DNA from: an uncultured Desulfovibrio sp.
Lineage (GTDB): Bacteria; Desulfobacterota; Desulfovibrionia; Desulfovibrionales; Desulfovibrionaceae
DNA: 35,084 bases
NCBI RefSeq assembly: GCF_944327235.1
Contig: NZ_CALVHE010000020.1
Span: 1-35,084, forward strand
Reading direction: 5' to 3'
Shown here: piece after piece, positions 7,866 to 15,723 of the stretch
Layout: each line of letters opens with the position of its first letter
How positions within the stretch are numbered: the stretch's first letter is position 1
Translations under genes and position numbers: made by a program
Notes under the pieces: generated by a model
Told to the model about the DNA's origin: nothing
Seen by the model: the letters and a program-made list of their open reading frames with translations, nothing else
The model's database searches: none

Positions 7866-8179
7866 GCCCTGCCTCCCTGATCAGAATGTCCGTTCTCGCC
7901 GGGGATGGCGGGCCGCTTCTGGGTGTTGACCACCATGCCTTCGGCCACCGGCACCATACAGGACTGCACGTCGGGCTTGCCGTTTATTTCCAGCATACAC
8001 TCGAAGCAGACGCCCATGAGGCACCACGGGGAACGCTTGCTGCCGTCCAGGCTGTGCTCGTAAAAATGTCGCTCATGGCTGTGCCCGAGCACCGCAGCCG
8101 CCACGCTGATGCCTTCCGGCACTTCGACGGACGTGCCGTTGACGATGATGTGCACGGTTTTGCCGGGGATGTTGCTCAT
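7862..8179 (-). CDS. Small [2Fe-2S] subunit of amino-acid/opine dehydrogenase
   Basis: A 105-residue ferredoxin-like protein of the size of HcnA and LhpE-type subunits. It has the plant-type cluster ligands in CLMGVCFEC (C-x4-C-x2-C) with the fourth cysteine in VQSCMVP. The N-terminal VHIIVNGTSVEVPEG is the usual beta-grasp start of this family. The ATG at 8179 has GGAGA seven bases upstream; a longer frame to 8467 runs inside the DAO gene and is not credible. The gene follows the DAO gene by 29 bases and overlaps the large subunit by four bases. Its role is to carry electrons between the two FAD subunits. Confidence 0.9.
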   Translation of the reverse strand: MSNIPGKTVHIIVNGTSVEVPEGISVAAAVLGHSHERHFYEHSLDGSKRSPWCLMGVCFECMLEINGKPDVQSCMVPVAEGMVVNTQKRPAIPGENGHSDQGGRA

Positions 8180-8208
8180 ATATGCTCTCCTTTGCAGATG
8201 AAAGCGCG

Positions 8209-9321
8209 CTAGCAGGCAAAGCCGAAGCGTTGCAGCGTCATGCCGCGGGCCGTTTCCGGGAGTTCCCCACCCAGCAGGAAGGGCGGCAGCAGCCGAGCAT
8301 GGGCGGCTGCCATGGTGACGGCACTGTGCGTGTTGATGAGGTAGGCATTGGCATGTCCCGGCAGACGGCTGTAAATGGCCATGTTGTCGTTGGGCATGAC
8401 GCGCAGGCCCGTCCAGGCGCGGATGACGCGCTTGCCCGCCAGCTCGGGCCAGACGCGCATGGCCCATTGCCCCTCGCCGGACACGCCCTTTTGCTCAATG
8501 GTCATCCGGTGACCGGCATTTTCATGGCGGAAGCCGATGATGGTGGTGCCGCCGAAGGTCTGGGTGGCTCCCAGTACCGGAATGGGCATGACATAGGGCA
8601 TACGTTCCACCAGCAGGACCTGTCCCATATCGGGGTAGACCGGCAGCGACGGCAGGGCAAAGCGGACAAAACGTCTGTTGGCCAGGCCGGCGGCCAGGAT
8701 CAGCGTACCGCCTTCGTAGGTGCCGTTGTCGGTGATGACCCGGTATCCGCCGTCCTGCGGCTGCACGTCCAGCACGTCGCGTTCGAGCAGTTCGACCCCC
8801 TTACGCGGCAGGGCCGCCCGAAAGGCGCGCAGAAGCGCCAGCGGATCGATGACGCCGTCTTCCTCGCACCAGGCCGCGCCCGTCACTTCCCTGCCGAAGC
8901 GTATGCCGGGCAGGAGGGCATCCAGTTCGCCGCGATCGATCATGCCGCCGCGATATTCTCCCAACGCCTCCCGCAGCTTGACGATGTAGTCCCCGCGTTG
9001 CTGGTATTCGGCTTCGCTCAGGACCGGTATGAGCCCCCCCCGGAACTGTACGGGGATACGCAGGCCGGTAAGGGCTTCCAGTTCGCCCACCAGTGCCGGA
9101 TATTCACGGGAGGAGAGAAAGCCCCAGCGGGCATAGTCAGGCAGATGGAGAAACTTGGACTGTACCCAGATAAGGCCGACATTGGTGCGCGAGGCGCGGT
9201 TGGTGGGGGTCTGGCGGTCGAGGACCGTGATGCGGCGTCCTGAGCCTGCCAGACCGTAGGCCAGCGCCACCCCGGTGATGCCGCCGCCTACTATCAGGAT
9301 ATCCTGTTCATGCGTTGCCAT
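8209..9321 (-). CDS. DAO-family FAD oxidoreductase, catalytic subunit
   Basis: A 370-residue D-amino-acid-oxidase-fold protein. The FAD-binding motif ILIVGGGITGVALAYGL is at the N terminus, the second FAD segment LILAAGLANRR in the middle, and a C-terminal RAWTGLRVMPNDN block matches the substrate/FAD-closing region of this family. In HcnC, OoxB and the beta subunit of hydroxyproline dehydrogenase this is the subunit that removes hydride from the amine carbon, giving an imine. It is nine bases from ridA, whose product hydrolyses such imines, which supports amine oxidation as its job. Substrate preference cannot be assigned from sequence. Confidence 0.9.
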   Translation of the reverse strand: MATHEQDILIVGGGITGVALAYGLAGSGRRITVLDRQTPTNRASRTNVGLIWVQSKFLHLPDYARWGFLSSREYPALVGELEALTGLRIPVQFRGGLIPVLSEAEYQQRGDYIVKLREALGEYRGGMIDRGELDALLPGIRFGREVTGAAWCEEDGVIDPLALLRAFRAALPRKGVELLERDVLDVQPQDGGYRVITDNGTYEGGTLILAAGLANRRFVRFALPSLPVYPDMGQVLLVERMPYVMPIPVLGATQTFGGTTIIGFRHENAGHRMTIEQKGVSGEGQWAMRVWPELAGKRVIRAWTGLRVMPNDNMAIYSRLPGHANAYLINTHSAVTMAAAHARLLPPFLLGGELPETARGMTLQRFGFAC

Positions 9322-9330
9322 ATGATCCCC

Positions 9331-9711
9331 CTAGGGCTTTCTGTAGGCCACGCAATCCACTTCCACTCGCAGATCGCTCATCATGGACGCCTGGACACAG
9401 ACGCGTGCCGGGGCATGTTCCGCCGTGAAATAGCGGGCGTAGACCTTGTTGAAACCGGCAAAATCCCGGGGATCGTCCAGATAGACGGTGACACGGACCA
9501 CATCGTTGAGGCTGTATCCCGCCTGCTCGAGGACCTTGGTAAGGTTGTCGAGAGTGACGCGAGCCTGTACGCTGATGCTGCCGCTGACGATCTCCCCATC
9601 GGCATCACGGGGAACTTGTCCGCTGACGTACAGCCAGCCGTCAGCAGCAACAGCCTTGGAAAAGGGAAGGGCGCCCGGAACGGTCGGGGTCCCGAATCGT
9701 TGGATGGACAT
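9331..9711 (-). CDS. ridA: RidA-family enamine/imine deaminase
   Basis: A 126-residue YjgF/YER057c/UK114 protein. RidA hydrolyses 2-imino and enamino acids formed by PLP enzymes and amino-acid oxidases, protecting the cell from reactive intermediates. The substrate-binding arginine is present as R103 in PARVCVQ, and the family core DNLTKVLEQAGYSLNDVVRVTVYL is visible. It is the first gene of the leftward operon, with GGAG eight bases before the ATG. It lies about 43 bases downstream of the predicted sigma-54 start point, directly ahead of the DAO subunit. The position argues that it detoxifies the product of the neighbouring dehydrogenase. Confidence is high for family and motif. Confidence 0.95.
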   Translation of the reverse strand: MSIQRFGTPTVPGALPFSKAVAADGWLYVSGQVPRDADGEIVSGSISVQARVTLDNLTKVLEQAGYSLNDVVRVTVYLDDPRDFAGFNKVYARYFTAEHAPARVCVQASMMSDLRVEVDCVAYRKP

Positions 9712-9765
9712 GGCATACTCCTTTGCAGGCGAACTGGCCTGCCGCTTCTGTTACCGTCCCAAAAA

Positions 9766-9779
9766 GCAAGGGGTGTGCC
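9766..9779 (-). promoter_or_regulatory. Sigma-54 (-24/-12) promoter of the ridA operon
   Basis: Read on the minus strand the sequence is GGCAC-N5-TTGC, matching the RpoN consensus (TGGCAC-N5-TTGC) at the invariant GG and GC. The predicted start is near 9754, giving a leader of about 43 bases before ridA. The neighbouring divergent gene encodes a sigma-54 activator, which supports a functional site. Confidence 0.88.
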
Positions 9780-9855
9780 TTTTTTAAGTTTTACTGTATT
9801 TTCATATGATTAAATGTATTTTTTGAAATATGTCCAAAAAAATATGCTGCTATTG

Positions 9856-9872
9856 TGTAATGTTTCATTACA
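9856..9872. promoter_or_regulatory. Candidate activator site: TGTAATG palindrome
   Basis: TGTAATGTTTCATTACA is a perfect 7-bp inverted repeat with a 3-base spacer. It lies about 80-100 bases upstream of the sigma-54 promoter, the usual distance for an enhancer bound by an AAA+ activator. The assignment is inferred from symmetry and position. Confidence 0.6.
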
Positions 9873-9959
9873 TATTATCCTTACCCACGACATGCTTCTC
9901 TCATAAACAAAGCTGTTATTTTGGCTAGTTGCAGCATACGATCAAATGTTGTAATTTTT

Positions 9960-9974
9960 TGAAACACTGTTTCA
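9960..9974. promoter_or_regulatory. Candidate second operator: TGAAAC-ACT-GTTTCA
   Basis: A perfect 6-bp inverted repeat 15 bases before the activator's ATG. It shares the GTTTCA half-motif with the palindrome at 9856-9872 and may be a second enhancer or an autoregulatory site. Confidence 0.5.
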
Positions 9975-9988
9975 GGATATTACATACG

Positions 9989-11893
9989 ATGCAGACTCCC
10001 CCCTTTCTTCCCGAACTGGATGCCGTCATCGCGCGCTCCCTTGCCCGGTCAGCCGCCTACGGCATCGACCCGCTCCATGACGGCGCTCCGGAAGCGACAC
10101 GTCTTGGCTCCGCCGACCTGCATAAGCGCATTGCCGCCCAGCAGGAGTTTTTCCTTTTTGCCCGTGAGCAGATAGACAGCCTGTATCGTCTGCTCAAGGA
10201 TACAGGCTTCTGCATGGCCCTTGCCGACGGTGAGGGCTATGTCCTGTATGCGGTGGGGGATGCCGACCTCATGGAGCACTTTACCCGCAGACGCTGCCTG
10301 CCGGGATATCGCTGGACGGAGAAGGACGTGGGCACCTGCGCCATAGGTCTTGCGCTGGCCGAGCGCATCCCCGTATTCCTTCCGGGCAGCCGTATGTATT
10401 CCGTTCCGGCGCGGGACATCAGCAATGCGGGAGCTCCCGTCTTTTCTCCGGACGGCACGCAGGTGCTGGGGGCCATTTCGCTAAGCGGGCAGTCCAGCAG
10501 GATGCATATACATACGCTGGGACTGGTGCGGCAGGCGGCGGAGACCGTCCGCGCACAGTTGCGCGAACGCGGTCGTTTTCGGGAGCTGGCCATCAAGCGC
10601 CAGTCCCTGCGGGCCATCATCGACGCGGATTCGCGCGGCATCGTCACCATCACGTCCGAAGGACGCATCGCGGAATGCAATCGACGGGCGCGCAGCCTGC
10701 TGGGGCTGCCTTCGGCCTGCGAGGGACAGCTGCTCGACGTTTATCTGGAGGCCGGCGAACTGCTGCATTGTCTGGCGACGGGAAGCAGTCTGCGCGCCAA
10801 GGAGGCGGTGGCCCGGCAGTCGGGGATCATCCATTTCGTCTCTCTGGATCCGCTGCGTATGCCGGGCGGCGAAGTGGTAGGGGGGCTGCTGACCATACAG
10901 GAGCGCAAGGAAGTCATGCGCATGGCCGTGGAGGTCACGGGCAATATGGCGCACTTCACCTTTGAGTCCATCCTGGGCAAGAGCGAAAAGCTGCGTCTTG
11001 CCGTGCATCATGCCCGCATCGCGGCGGGAGGCGGCGCGCCGGTGCTGCTCAGCGGCGAGACGGGGACCGGCAAGGAGCTCTTTGCCCAAGCCATCCACAA
11101 CAGCAGCAAGCGGGCGCATCAGCCCTTTGTGGCGCTCAATTGCGCCGCCATCCCCAAGGAGCTGCTGGAAAGCGAACTCTTCGGTTACGAGGAAGGCTCC
11201 TTTACCGGGGCGCAGCGGGGCGGGCGGCCCGGCAAGCTGGAGCTGGCCGACTCCGGGACGCTCTTCCTTGATGAGATCGGCGACATGCCGTTCGACATGC
11301 AGGTGAAGTTGTTGCGGGTCCTGCAGTCCGGAGAGATACGGCGGGTGGGCGGCCTGCGGACCATTGCCGTTAACCTGCGCATCATTTCCGCTACCAACAG
11401 GGATCTGCGGCAGGCCATTGCCGACCACAAGTTCCGCGAAGATCTCTATTACCGCATCAGCACGCTGACCATCGACATCCCGCCATTGCGCGAACGCCCG
11501 GAGGACATCCTCCTGCTGGCCGAGCATTTCATCCGGCGTCAGGCGCAATTACTGGAGCGGCCCGTGCTGCCCCTGTCGGATCTGACGTGCCGGGCGCTGC
11601 TTTCCTATGCCTGGCCGGGCAATATCCGGCAGCTGGAAAGTCGTGTGGAGCGGGCCATGCATCTGGCCGAAGGCAATGAACTCCTGCCGGAACACTTTTT
11701 CGGACAGAGCGCGCAGGAAGAGAATCCGTCCGGCATCCTGGAGGGCGGCAGTCTGGCGGAACGGGAGTTGCGGGTCATCCAGGATATGCTGGAAGCCTGC
11801 GGCGGCAACATGAGCTTGTGCGCCCGTCGGCTGGGCATCAGCCGTCCGACGTTATACCGCAAGCTGCGGCGCGGCAGGGACGACAGGGCGTAA
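9989..11893 (+). CDS. Sigma-54-dependent transcriptional activator (GAF-PAS-AAA+-Fis)
   Basis: A 634-residue enhancer-binding protein of the AcoR/DhaR type. A GAF-like sensory region covers about residues 45-200, a PAS-like segment about 205-320, the AAA+ domain about 335-560, and a Fis-type helix-turn-helix ends the protein ([18 protein letters not shown]). Walker A is GETGTGKE at 356-363, the sigma-54 contact loop is GSFTGA at 403-408 (usual GAFTGA), and Walker B is TLFLDEIGD. There is no receiver domain, so a small ligand rather than phosphorylation is the likely signal. The ATG at 9989 is preferred over a TTG at 9929 because the extra residues are not domain-like and an AGGA lies upstream. 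It faces the sigma-54 promoter of the ridA operon, its probable target. Confidence 0.93.
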   Translation: MQTPPFLPELDAVIARSLARSAAYGIDPLHDGAPEATRLGSADLHKRIAAQQEFFLFAREQIDSLYRLLKDTGFCMALADGEGYVLYAVGDADLMEHFTRRRCLPGYRWTEKDVGTCAIGLALAERIPVFLPGSRMYSVPARDISNAGAPVFSPDGTQVLGAISLSGQSSRMHIHTLGLVRQAAETVRAQLRERGRFRELAIKRQSLRAIIDADSRGIVTITSEGRIAECNRRARSLLGLPSACEGQLLDVYLEAGELLHCLATGSSLRAKEAVARQSGIIHFVSLDPLRMPGGEVVGGLLTIQERKEVMRMAVEVTGNMAHFTFESILGKSEKLRLAVHHARIAAGGGAPVLLSGETGTGKELFAQAIHNSSKRAHQPFVALNCAAIPKELLESELFGYEEGSFTGAQRGGRPGKLELADSGTLFLDEIGDMPFDMQVKLLRVLQSGEIRRVGGLRTIAVNLRIISATNRDLRQAIADHKFREDLYYRISTLTIDIPPLRERPEDILLLAEHFIRRQAQLLERPVLPLSDLTCRALLSYAWPGNIRQLESRVERAMHLAEGNELLPEHFFGQSAQEENPSGILEGGSLAERELRVIQDMLEACGGNMSLCARRLGISRPTLYRKLRRGRDDRA

Positions 11894-11908
11894 TGATGTC
11901 GCTGCGGC

Positions 11909-12145
11909 ATAAAAAGCGGTGTTCCGTTCTCGTTAGGGCCTGTTAACACTATTCGCTCCCTTCCCCAGCGCGCTTTTATCGGGGAAGAGTCAGAAATACG
12001 AGGTGTCCCCGCCACCAAAGACAAGTGGTGTGTGTACAGCAAAATTGTTCTATATATTGAATTTGTTTGTAAAATTTTGTTAACAGAGCCTGGGTCGGGC
12101 GAAGCTGTGCCGCCTCGCGAGTTGCCTTTTTCAAAGGAAAAAGAC
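11909..12145. repeat. Degenerate repeat copy interrupted by a small inverted-repeat element
   Basis: The stretch 12092-12145 (GGGCGAAGCTGTGCCGCCTC, then TTGCCTTTTTCAAAGG) aligns with one half of repeat copy B in the same orientation. Bases 11911-11940 weakly resemble the other half. Between them lies about 150 bp bounded by GGCCTGTTAACA (11937-11948) and, inverted, TGTTAACAGAGCC (12078-12090), with an AT-rich interior. This looks like a small non-autonomous element inserted into an older repeat. It fills the gap between the activator gene and the next gene; no protein gene is seen. Confidence 0.5.
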
Positions 12146-12187
12146 GAAGGAAGCGGCAAGCCCATGAAAAGTGGGAAGATCAGGGGG

Positions 12188-12946
12188 TCAGCGCAGCATG
12201 AGGCGCAGTGTACGCTTTTCCGCGGGATCCTGCGTAGCGGCCAGAGCCTTTTCCACGCAGCAGCGCACCAGTTCATGGCGGGGAGTGAATTCGTAAAGGC
12301 TGGCCGCCGCCTGTCGGCAGAGATCGAAGTCGTCCTCATACTGACGGCCACCTGCGGCAAGGCGGGCATATCGGCAGGCGGCAGCGATGACGGCTTCCAC
12401 ATAGGCCGTGTTGCCGCTGGCCATGAAGGCCGTCCAGTACATATGCAGGATGCTGCTTTCCGAAGTCGCTTTCCAGCGCAGCAGCGGGCTCGGCGTGGAA
12501 AGGATGTAATCGCGAAGAGTCAGATCGGCACGGTTGGGCAGGAGCTGACGCACGAGCGCGGGGGCATCGCGCAACCCGGCCAGATGTGCGGCCCAGGCCA
12601 ACGTGCGTCGGATATTATGGCCGTTCTCTTCACCGGCGTGCGCCAGAGCGGCGGCGATCATGCGCCGCAATGAGGGATCCGCACGCAGGCATTCCCCCAG
12701 AAAGGCGGCGACCATGAGGCGCTTTTCCCCATCGGCAAGCAGTCCGGCTTCGTCCATTCGCTGCAGAAGGGTGGGCAGGAGTTGCGGCTGCGGCTTACGG
12801 TAATAATATTCCATGCTGGCCGCATAGGCGGCAAGGCCCTTTTCGGCCAGAGTGGCAGCTTGAGCCGCATGGTGCATGTCCGGGAGCATGAGCGGCGGCA
12901 TGGCCATACAGAGCAGCAGCAACAAGGATTGCAGGCGGCGCGGCAT
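12188..12946 (-). CDS. Exported hypothetical protein
   Basis: A 252-residue protein that I do not recognise. It opens with a clear signal peptide, MPRRLQSLLLLLCMAMPP followed by a small-residue cleavage region (HHAAQA). The rest is predicted to be almost entirely alpha-helical, alanine- and leucine-rich, and may form helical repeats; it has CRYARLAAGG and CVEKALAA stretches. The ATG at 12946 is chosen because GGAGG lies nine bases upstream; an in-frame ATG at 12955 directly abuts the GGAGG and is less likely. It follows the HD-domain gene by 26 bases and is probably co-transcribed. A periplasmic role is inferred from the signal peptide only. Confidence 0.75.
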   Translation of the reverse strand: MPRRLQSLLLLLCMAMPPLMLPDMHHAAQAATLAEKGLAAYAASMEYYYRKPQPQLLPTLLQRMDEAGLLADGEKRLMVAAFLGECLRADPSLRRMIAAALAHAGEENGHNIRRTLAWAAHLAGLRDAPALVRQLLPNRADLTLRDYILSTPSPLLRWKATSESSILHMYWTAFMASGNTAYVEAVIAAACRYARLAAGGRQYEDDFDLCRQAAASLYEFTPRHELVRCCVEKALAATQDPAEKRTLRLMLR

Positions 12947-12972
12947 GAGCGACATCCTCCTTCCGGCGTCCG

Positions 12973-14208
12973 TCAGTCGAAATCCGCCAACAGTGCGCCG
13001 AGGTGCAGGCAATCCAGCGGACTGCCGACCAGATCGCCCTTGAGGCGGGCAAGGGCTTCCTGCAGATGCGGCGAGGAGACGCCGTTGCGGATGGAGCTGT
13101 GCGCCTCCAGAAAGGCGGCCAGCTTGTCACATTCCTTGATGAGGCGACCGTCCTTGGGCTGGAGGGCGTCGGCATTGTAGCTGCCGTGCAGGGTGGCGAA
13201 GTCGCGGATCTGTCTGGCGTGACCGTTCTCGCGGATGGTCTCGTGGAATTCGGAACCTGTTTCCATGCCCAGATAGTAGGAGAGCAGGCCGACCAGCTCT
13301 TCCAGCCCTTCGGCCCGCAATGGGGCAAAGATGCGGCGCTCCAGTTCCTGCTCCTCGTATTCGCGGATGATCTCCGGCAGGCTCTCCACGGATTGTTTGA
13401 CCGGGGAAATGATGTCGCGGGTCAACAGTTCCGGCAGATCATGCAGCAGGCCGCAGAAGAAATTGTTGACGGCACGCGCCCGGCAGGCGCCGATGGACTG
13501 GCTGAAGAAATAGGCGTAGGCCGCCACGATGAACATGTGCCCCAGCACGGCAGTGGCCGGGATGCGCGGGGCCTGCGTCCAGCGGATCTGAAAGCGGAGC
13601 TGCCCGCAGAGATTGGCGAAGCGGGCCAGCGCCGTATTGCCCTTGACGATGTCCGGCATCCCGCGCACGTCGCCAAAACCGGCAAGCCGTTCACGGAAGG
13701 ATACGTCGATCTCGTCCATCTCCTCATCAAAGCTGTTCAGGGGCTTGATGAGGAGGAATTCCCACTGTGAGGCATAGAGGTGGGCCGCCGTGAGGATGCG
13801 CCGGGCCAGACTGTCCGTGTCGTCGGTATGCCAGACCTGCATACGCTGCCAGAAGTCGCCCAAGGGCGCGAGGGCCGGTTCGAGGCGTTTCAGGACATGG
13901 GCGGTCAGTTGCCGGAAGTGCTCCTTGTTTTCCTTGATGCGATAGAAGACCGGCGGTTTGATGTCCGTGATGATGAGGCGATAATAATAGTCGAAGAGCC
14001 CTCCCTCGATGATCTCTTGAGCAAGAGCAAGGCGCTCCTCGTCGGGAAGGTGGCGGCTGTTTTCGTGCCAGAGGGCGCAGGCGACCAGCATCTTGTGAGC
14101 CTGCTTGTCGATCTCCACCAGCTCGGCAGGCCGGAGCTTGTCGTTCCAGCGGAGCAGGTAGGCTCCGGAAAAAGTGAGCTGCAACAGACTCTTGCGGATG
14201 GACGGCAT
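12973..14208 (-). CDS. HD-domain (YfbR-like) hydrolase-family protein
   Basis: A 411-residue cytoplasmic protein containing an HD-superfamily metal-dependent phosphohydrolase domain in the middle. Visible ligands are the histidine in VLGHMFIVAAYAYFFS and the paired HD in LLHDLPELLTRDIISPVK, a pattern like that of YfbR 5'-nucleotidase relatives. The protein is about twice the length of YfbR, with an N-terminal extension of about 190 residues of unknown role. AGGAG lies six bases before the ATG at 14208. Gene order with the exported protein downstream suggests an operon of two. The substrate is unknown, and a regulatory or degenerate role is possible. Confidence 0.82.
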   Translation of the reverse strand: MPSIRKSLLQLTFSGAYLLRWNDKLRPAELVEIDKQAHKMLVACALWHENSRHLPDEERLALAQEIIEGGLFDYYYRLIITDIKPPVFYRIKENKEHFRQLTAHVLKRLEPALAPLGDFWQRMQVWHTDDTDSLARRILTAAHLYASQWEFLLIKPLNSFDEEMDEIDVSFRERLAGFGDVRGMPDIVKGNTALARFANLCGQLRFQIRWTQAPRIPATAVLGHMFIVAAYAYFFSQSIGACRARAVNNFFCGLLHDLPELLTRDIISPVKQSVESLPEIIREYEEQELERRIFAPLRAEGLEELVGLLSYYLGMETGSEFHETIRENGHARQIRDFATLHGSYNADALQPKDGRLIKECDKLAAFLEAHSSIRNGVSSPHLQEALARLKGDLVGSPLDCLHLGALLADFD

Positions 14209-14320
14209 AGGCGCTCCTTGGCGGGACGGACGGCGCGCTCCCCGCGCGCCCGGAAGCTGTGAAAAAAGTGCTGGTATTATAGGAGAGAATAGGCTAATGC
14301 TCAAGCGCGCACGAAAAGGG

Positions 14321-14379
14321 GCCGTCTCCGTGAGTGTGGCGGGAGACGGCTTGACATTTTGCGCGTGAAAGGCTAAGAA
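14321..14379 (+). promoter_or_regulatory. rplM-rpsI promoter preceded by a hairpin
   Basis: TTGACA at 14351-14356 and TAAGAA at 14374-14379 are separated by 17 bases, a good vegetative promoter. It leaves a leader of about 100 bases before rplM. Immediately upstream, GCCGTCTCC (14321-14329) pairs with GGAGACGGC (14342-14350), a 9-bp hairpin that may insulate the operon from the divergent HD-domain gene. Confidence 0.7.
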
Positions 14380-14486
14380 GCCTTCTCTTTGCAGCGATAT
14401 TGTCGTCACCCCCGTTAGGCGGCACGTCGCATGAAGGATTTCCCGCCGCATTACGGCTACTGTATTTTGCAGAGGAGTTCATCCCC

Positions 14487-14921
14487 ATGAAGACGTTCAG
14501 CCCTACCCCCAAAGACATCAACCGCCAGTGGTATGTGGTCGATGCTCAGGATCTGGTGCTGGGCCGTCTGGCCAGCCAGATCGCCCATCGCCTGCGTGGC
14601 AAGCATAAGCCCGAGTTCGCCCCCCACATGGATCTTGGTGATTTCATCGTCGTGGTCAACTGCGACAAGGTGAAGGTCACCGGCAAGAAAATGCAGGACA
14701 AGAAATATTACCGTCATTCCGGCTGGGTCGGCGGTCTCAAGACCACCGTCCTCTCCGACATGATGGCTGAAAAGCCCGAGCGTGTGCTCATGGCCGCCGT
14801 GCGCGGTATGCTGCCCAAGAATCGTCTGGGCCGCGCCATGCTGAAGAAGCTCAAGATCTACGCGGGCGCCGAGCATCCCCATGCCGCCCAGAACCCGCAG
14901 CCGCTGACCCTGCCTTACTAA
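14487..14921 (+). CDS. rplM: 50S ribosomal protein L13
   Basis: A 144-residue protein matching L13 over its full length: [19 protein letters not shown] at the start, the [19 protein letters not shown] strand, [13 protein letters not shown], and the C-terminal [20 protein letters not shown] signature. L13 is an early assembly protein of the large subunit. GAGGAG lies eight bases before the ATG; the upstream part of the same frame is untranslated leader. It is followed by rpsI after 12 bases, the usual bacterial order. The leader could carry the L13 autoregulatory structure known in other bacteria, but I could not verify this. Confidence 0.98.
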   Translation: MKTFSPTPKDINRQWYVVDAQDLVLGRLASQIAHRLRGKHKPEFAPHMDLGDFIVVVNCDKVKVTGKKMQDKKYYRHSGWVGGLKTTVLSDMMAEKPERVLMAAVRGMLPKNRLGRAMLKKLKIYAGAEHPHAAQNPQPLTLPY

Positions 14922-14933
14922 GGAGTGCACGTC

Positions 14934-15326
14934 ATGAGCGACAAATTCGATTACGGTACCGGCCGCCGCAAGACGGCTACTGCCCGCACCCGCATCTATG
15001 CCGGTTCCGGCAATATCACGGTCAACGGCCGCTCCTTCGAGGAGTATTTCCCCCGCAAGACCCTGCAGATGATCATTCGTCAGCCCCTCGTGCTGGCCAA
15101 GCTGGCTGAAAAGCTAGACGTGCGCGTCAACGTGGCTGGCGGCGGCGTCAGCGGTCAGGCGGAAGCCGTGCGCCACGGCATTTCCCGCGCCCTGCTGGTG
15201 GTGGACCCCGCGCTGCGTCCTCTGCTGAAGAAGGCCGGTTTCCTCACCCGTGACGCTCGCAAGAAGGAACGTAAAAAGTACGGTCTGCGCGCCGCTCGCG
15301 CTCGCTACCAGTATTCGAAGCGTTAA
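14934..15326 (+). CDS. rpsI: 30S ribosomal protein S9
   Basis: A 130-residue protein with the S9 hallmarks: [16 protein letters not shown] near the N terminus, [20 protein letters not shown] in the middle, and the basic tail ending [10 protein letters not shown], whose final SKR reaches the P-site tRNA in the ribosome. It is the second gene of the rplM operon, with AGGAG nine bases before its ATG, and a strong terminator follows 24 bases after the stop. Confidence 0.98.
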   Translation: MSDKFDYGTGRRKTATARTRIYAGSGNITVNGRSFEEYFPRKTLQMIIRQPLVLAKLAEKLDVRVNVAGGGVSGQAEAVRHGISRALLVVDPALRPLLKKAGFLTRDARKKERKKYGLRAARARYQYSKR

Positions 15327-15349
15327 TATCCTTCGGGATCGGTTATTCA

Positions 15350-15382
15350 GGGGCAGGCCTGCGGGCTTGCCCCTTTTTTTTT
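15350..15382 (+). terminator. rplM-rpsI terminator
   Basis: GGGGCAGGCC pairs with GGCTTGCCCC across a TGCG loop and is followed by nine T residues. It is the natural end of the ribosomal-protein operon. Confidence 0.95.
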
Positions 15383-15456
15383 GTTGCGTGCCGGGACAGG
15401 TCGGTAATCCCCAGAAGATGGACGAACCGTCGCGAACCGCGTTCCGGGAGTGACTG

Positions 15457-15604
15457 GAGCGGATTGGCATTGAAATTGTGTCCAATTTCCATGCTGACAC
15501 TGCCCTCACACTACGGAAAAAGCGTGGTTTTTCCGTGTGTTCGGTTGCTGGTAGTCGCTCTCGCGACTACCAGAGCAATCCAGATTTTCAATGTGGAATT
15601 GCTC
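15457..15604. repeat. 148-bp palindromic element, second type
   Basis: The element begins GAGC-N7-CATTGAAA and ends with the inverse of the same pattern. Inside are two perfect hairpins: CGGAAAAA (15514-15521) pairing with TTTTTCCG (15528-15535), extended by CACAC/GTGTG flanks, and CTGGTAGTCGC-tctc-GCGACTACCAG (15548-15573). Size, GAGC ends and multi-hairpin design match repeats A-C, but the sequence is different. It fills most of the 397-base gap between the rpsI terminator and the next gene. Confidence 0.7.
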
Positions 15605-15723
15605 TATCGTGCCTTGTCAAGGCTACGACCCCGCACGCCGCAGGAGCTTTTCGCCTTGCCCGCCCAGAGCCTGCCGCCTATACTGCATCCTGCCTTATCA
15701 CCTTTTCCACAGAGCGAGGGATC

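Noticed and set aside
8182..9243. A 353-codon plus-strand frame opposite the DAO gene
   Set aside because: It is antisense to a well-supported gene with family motifs and has no promoter or ribosome binding site of its own.
6453..9321. Hydrogen cyanide synthase (hcnABC)
   Set aside because: The subunit architecture matches, but the same architecture is shared by octopine oxidase and hydroxyproline dehydrogenase. The presence of RidA, a symporter and a racemase argues for amino-acid or opine catabolism instead, so no hcn symbols were given.
10481..11548. A 355-codon minus-strand frame inside the activator gene
   Set aside because: It is antisense to an AAA+ protein with all motifs intact, and its product resembles no family.
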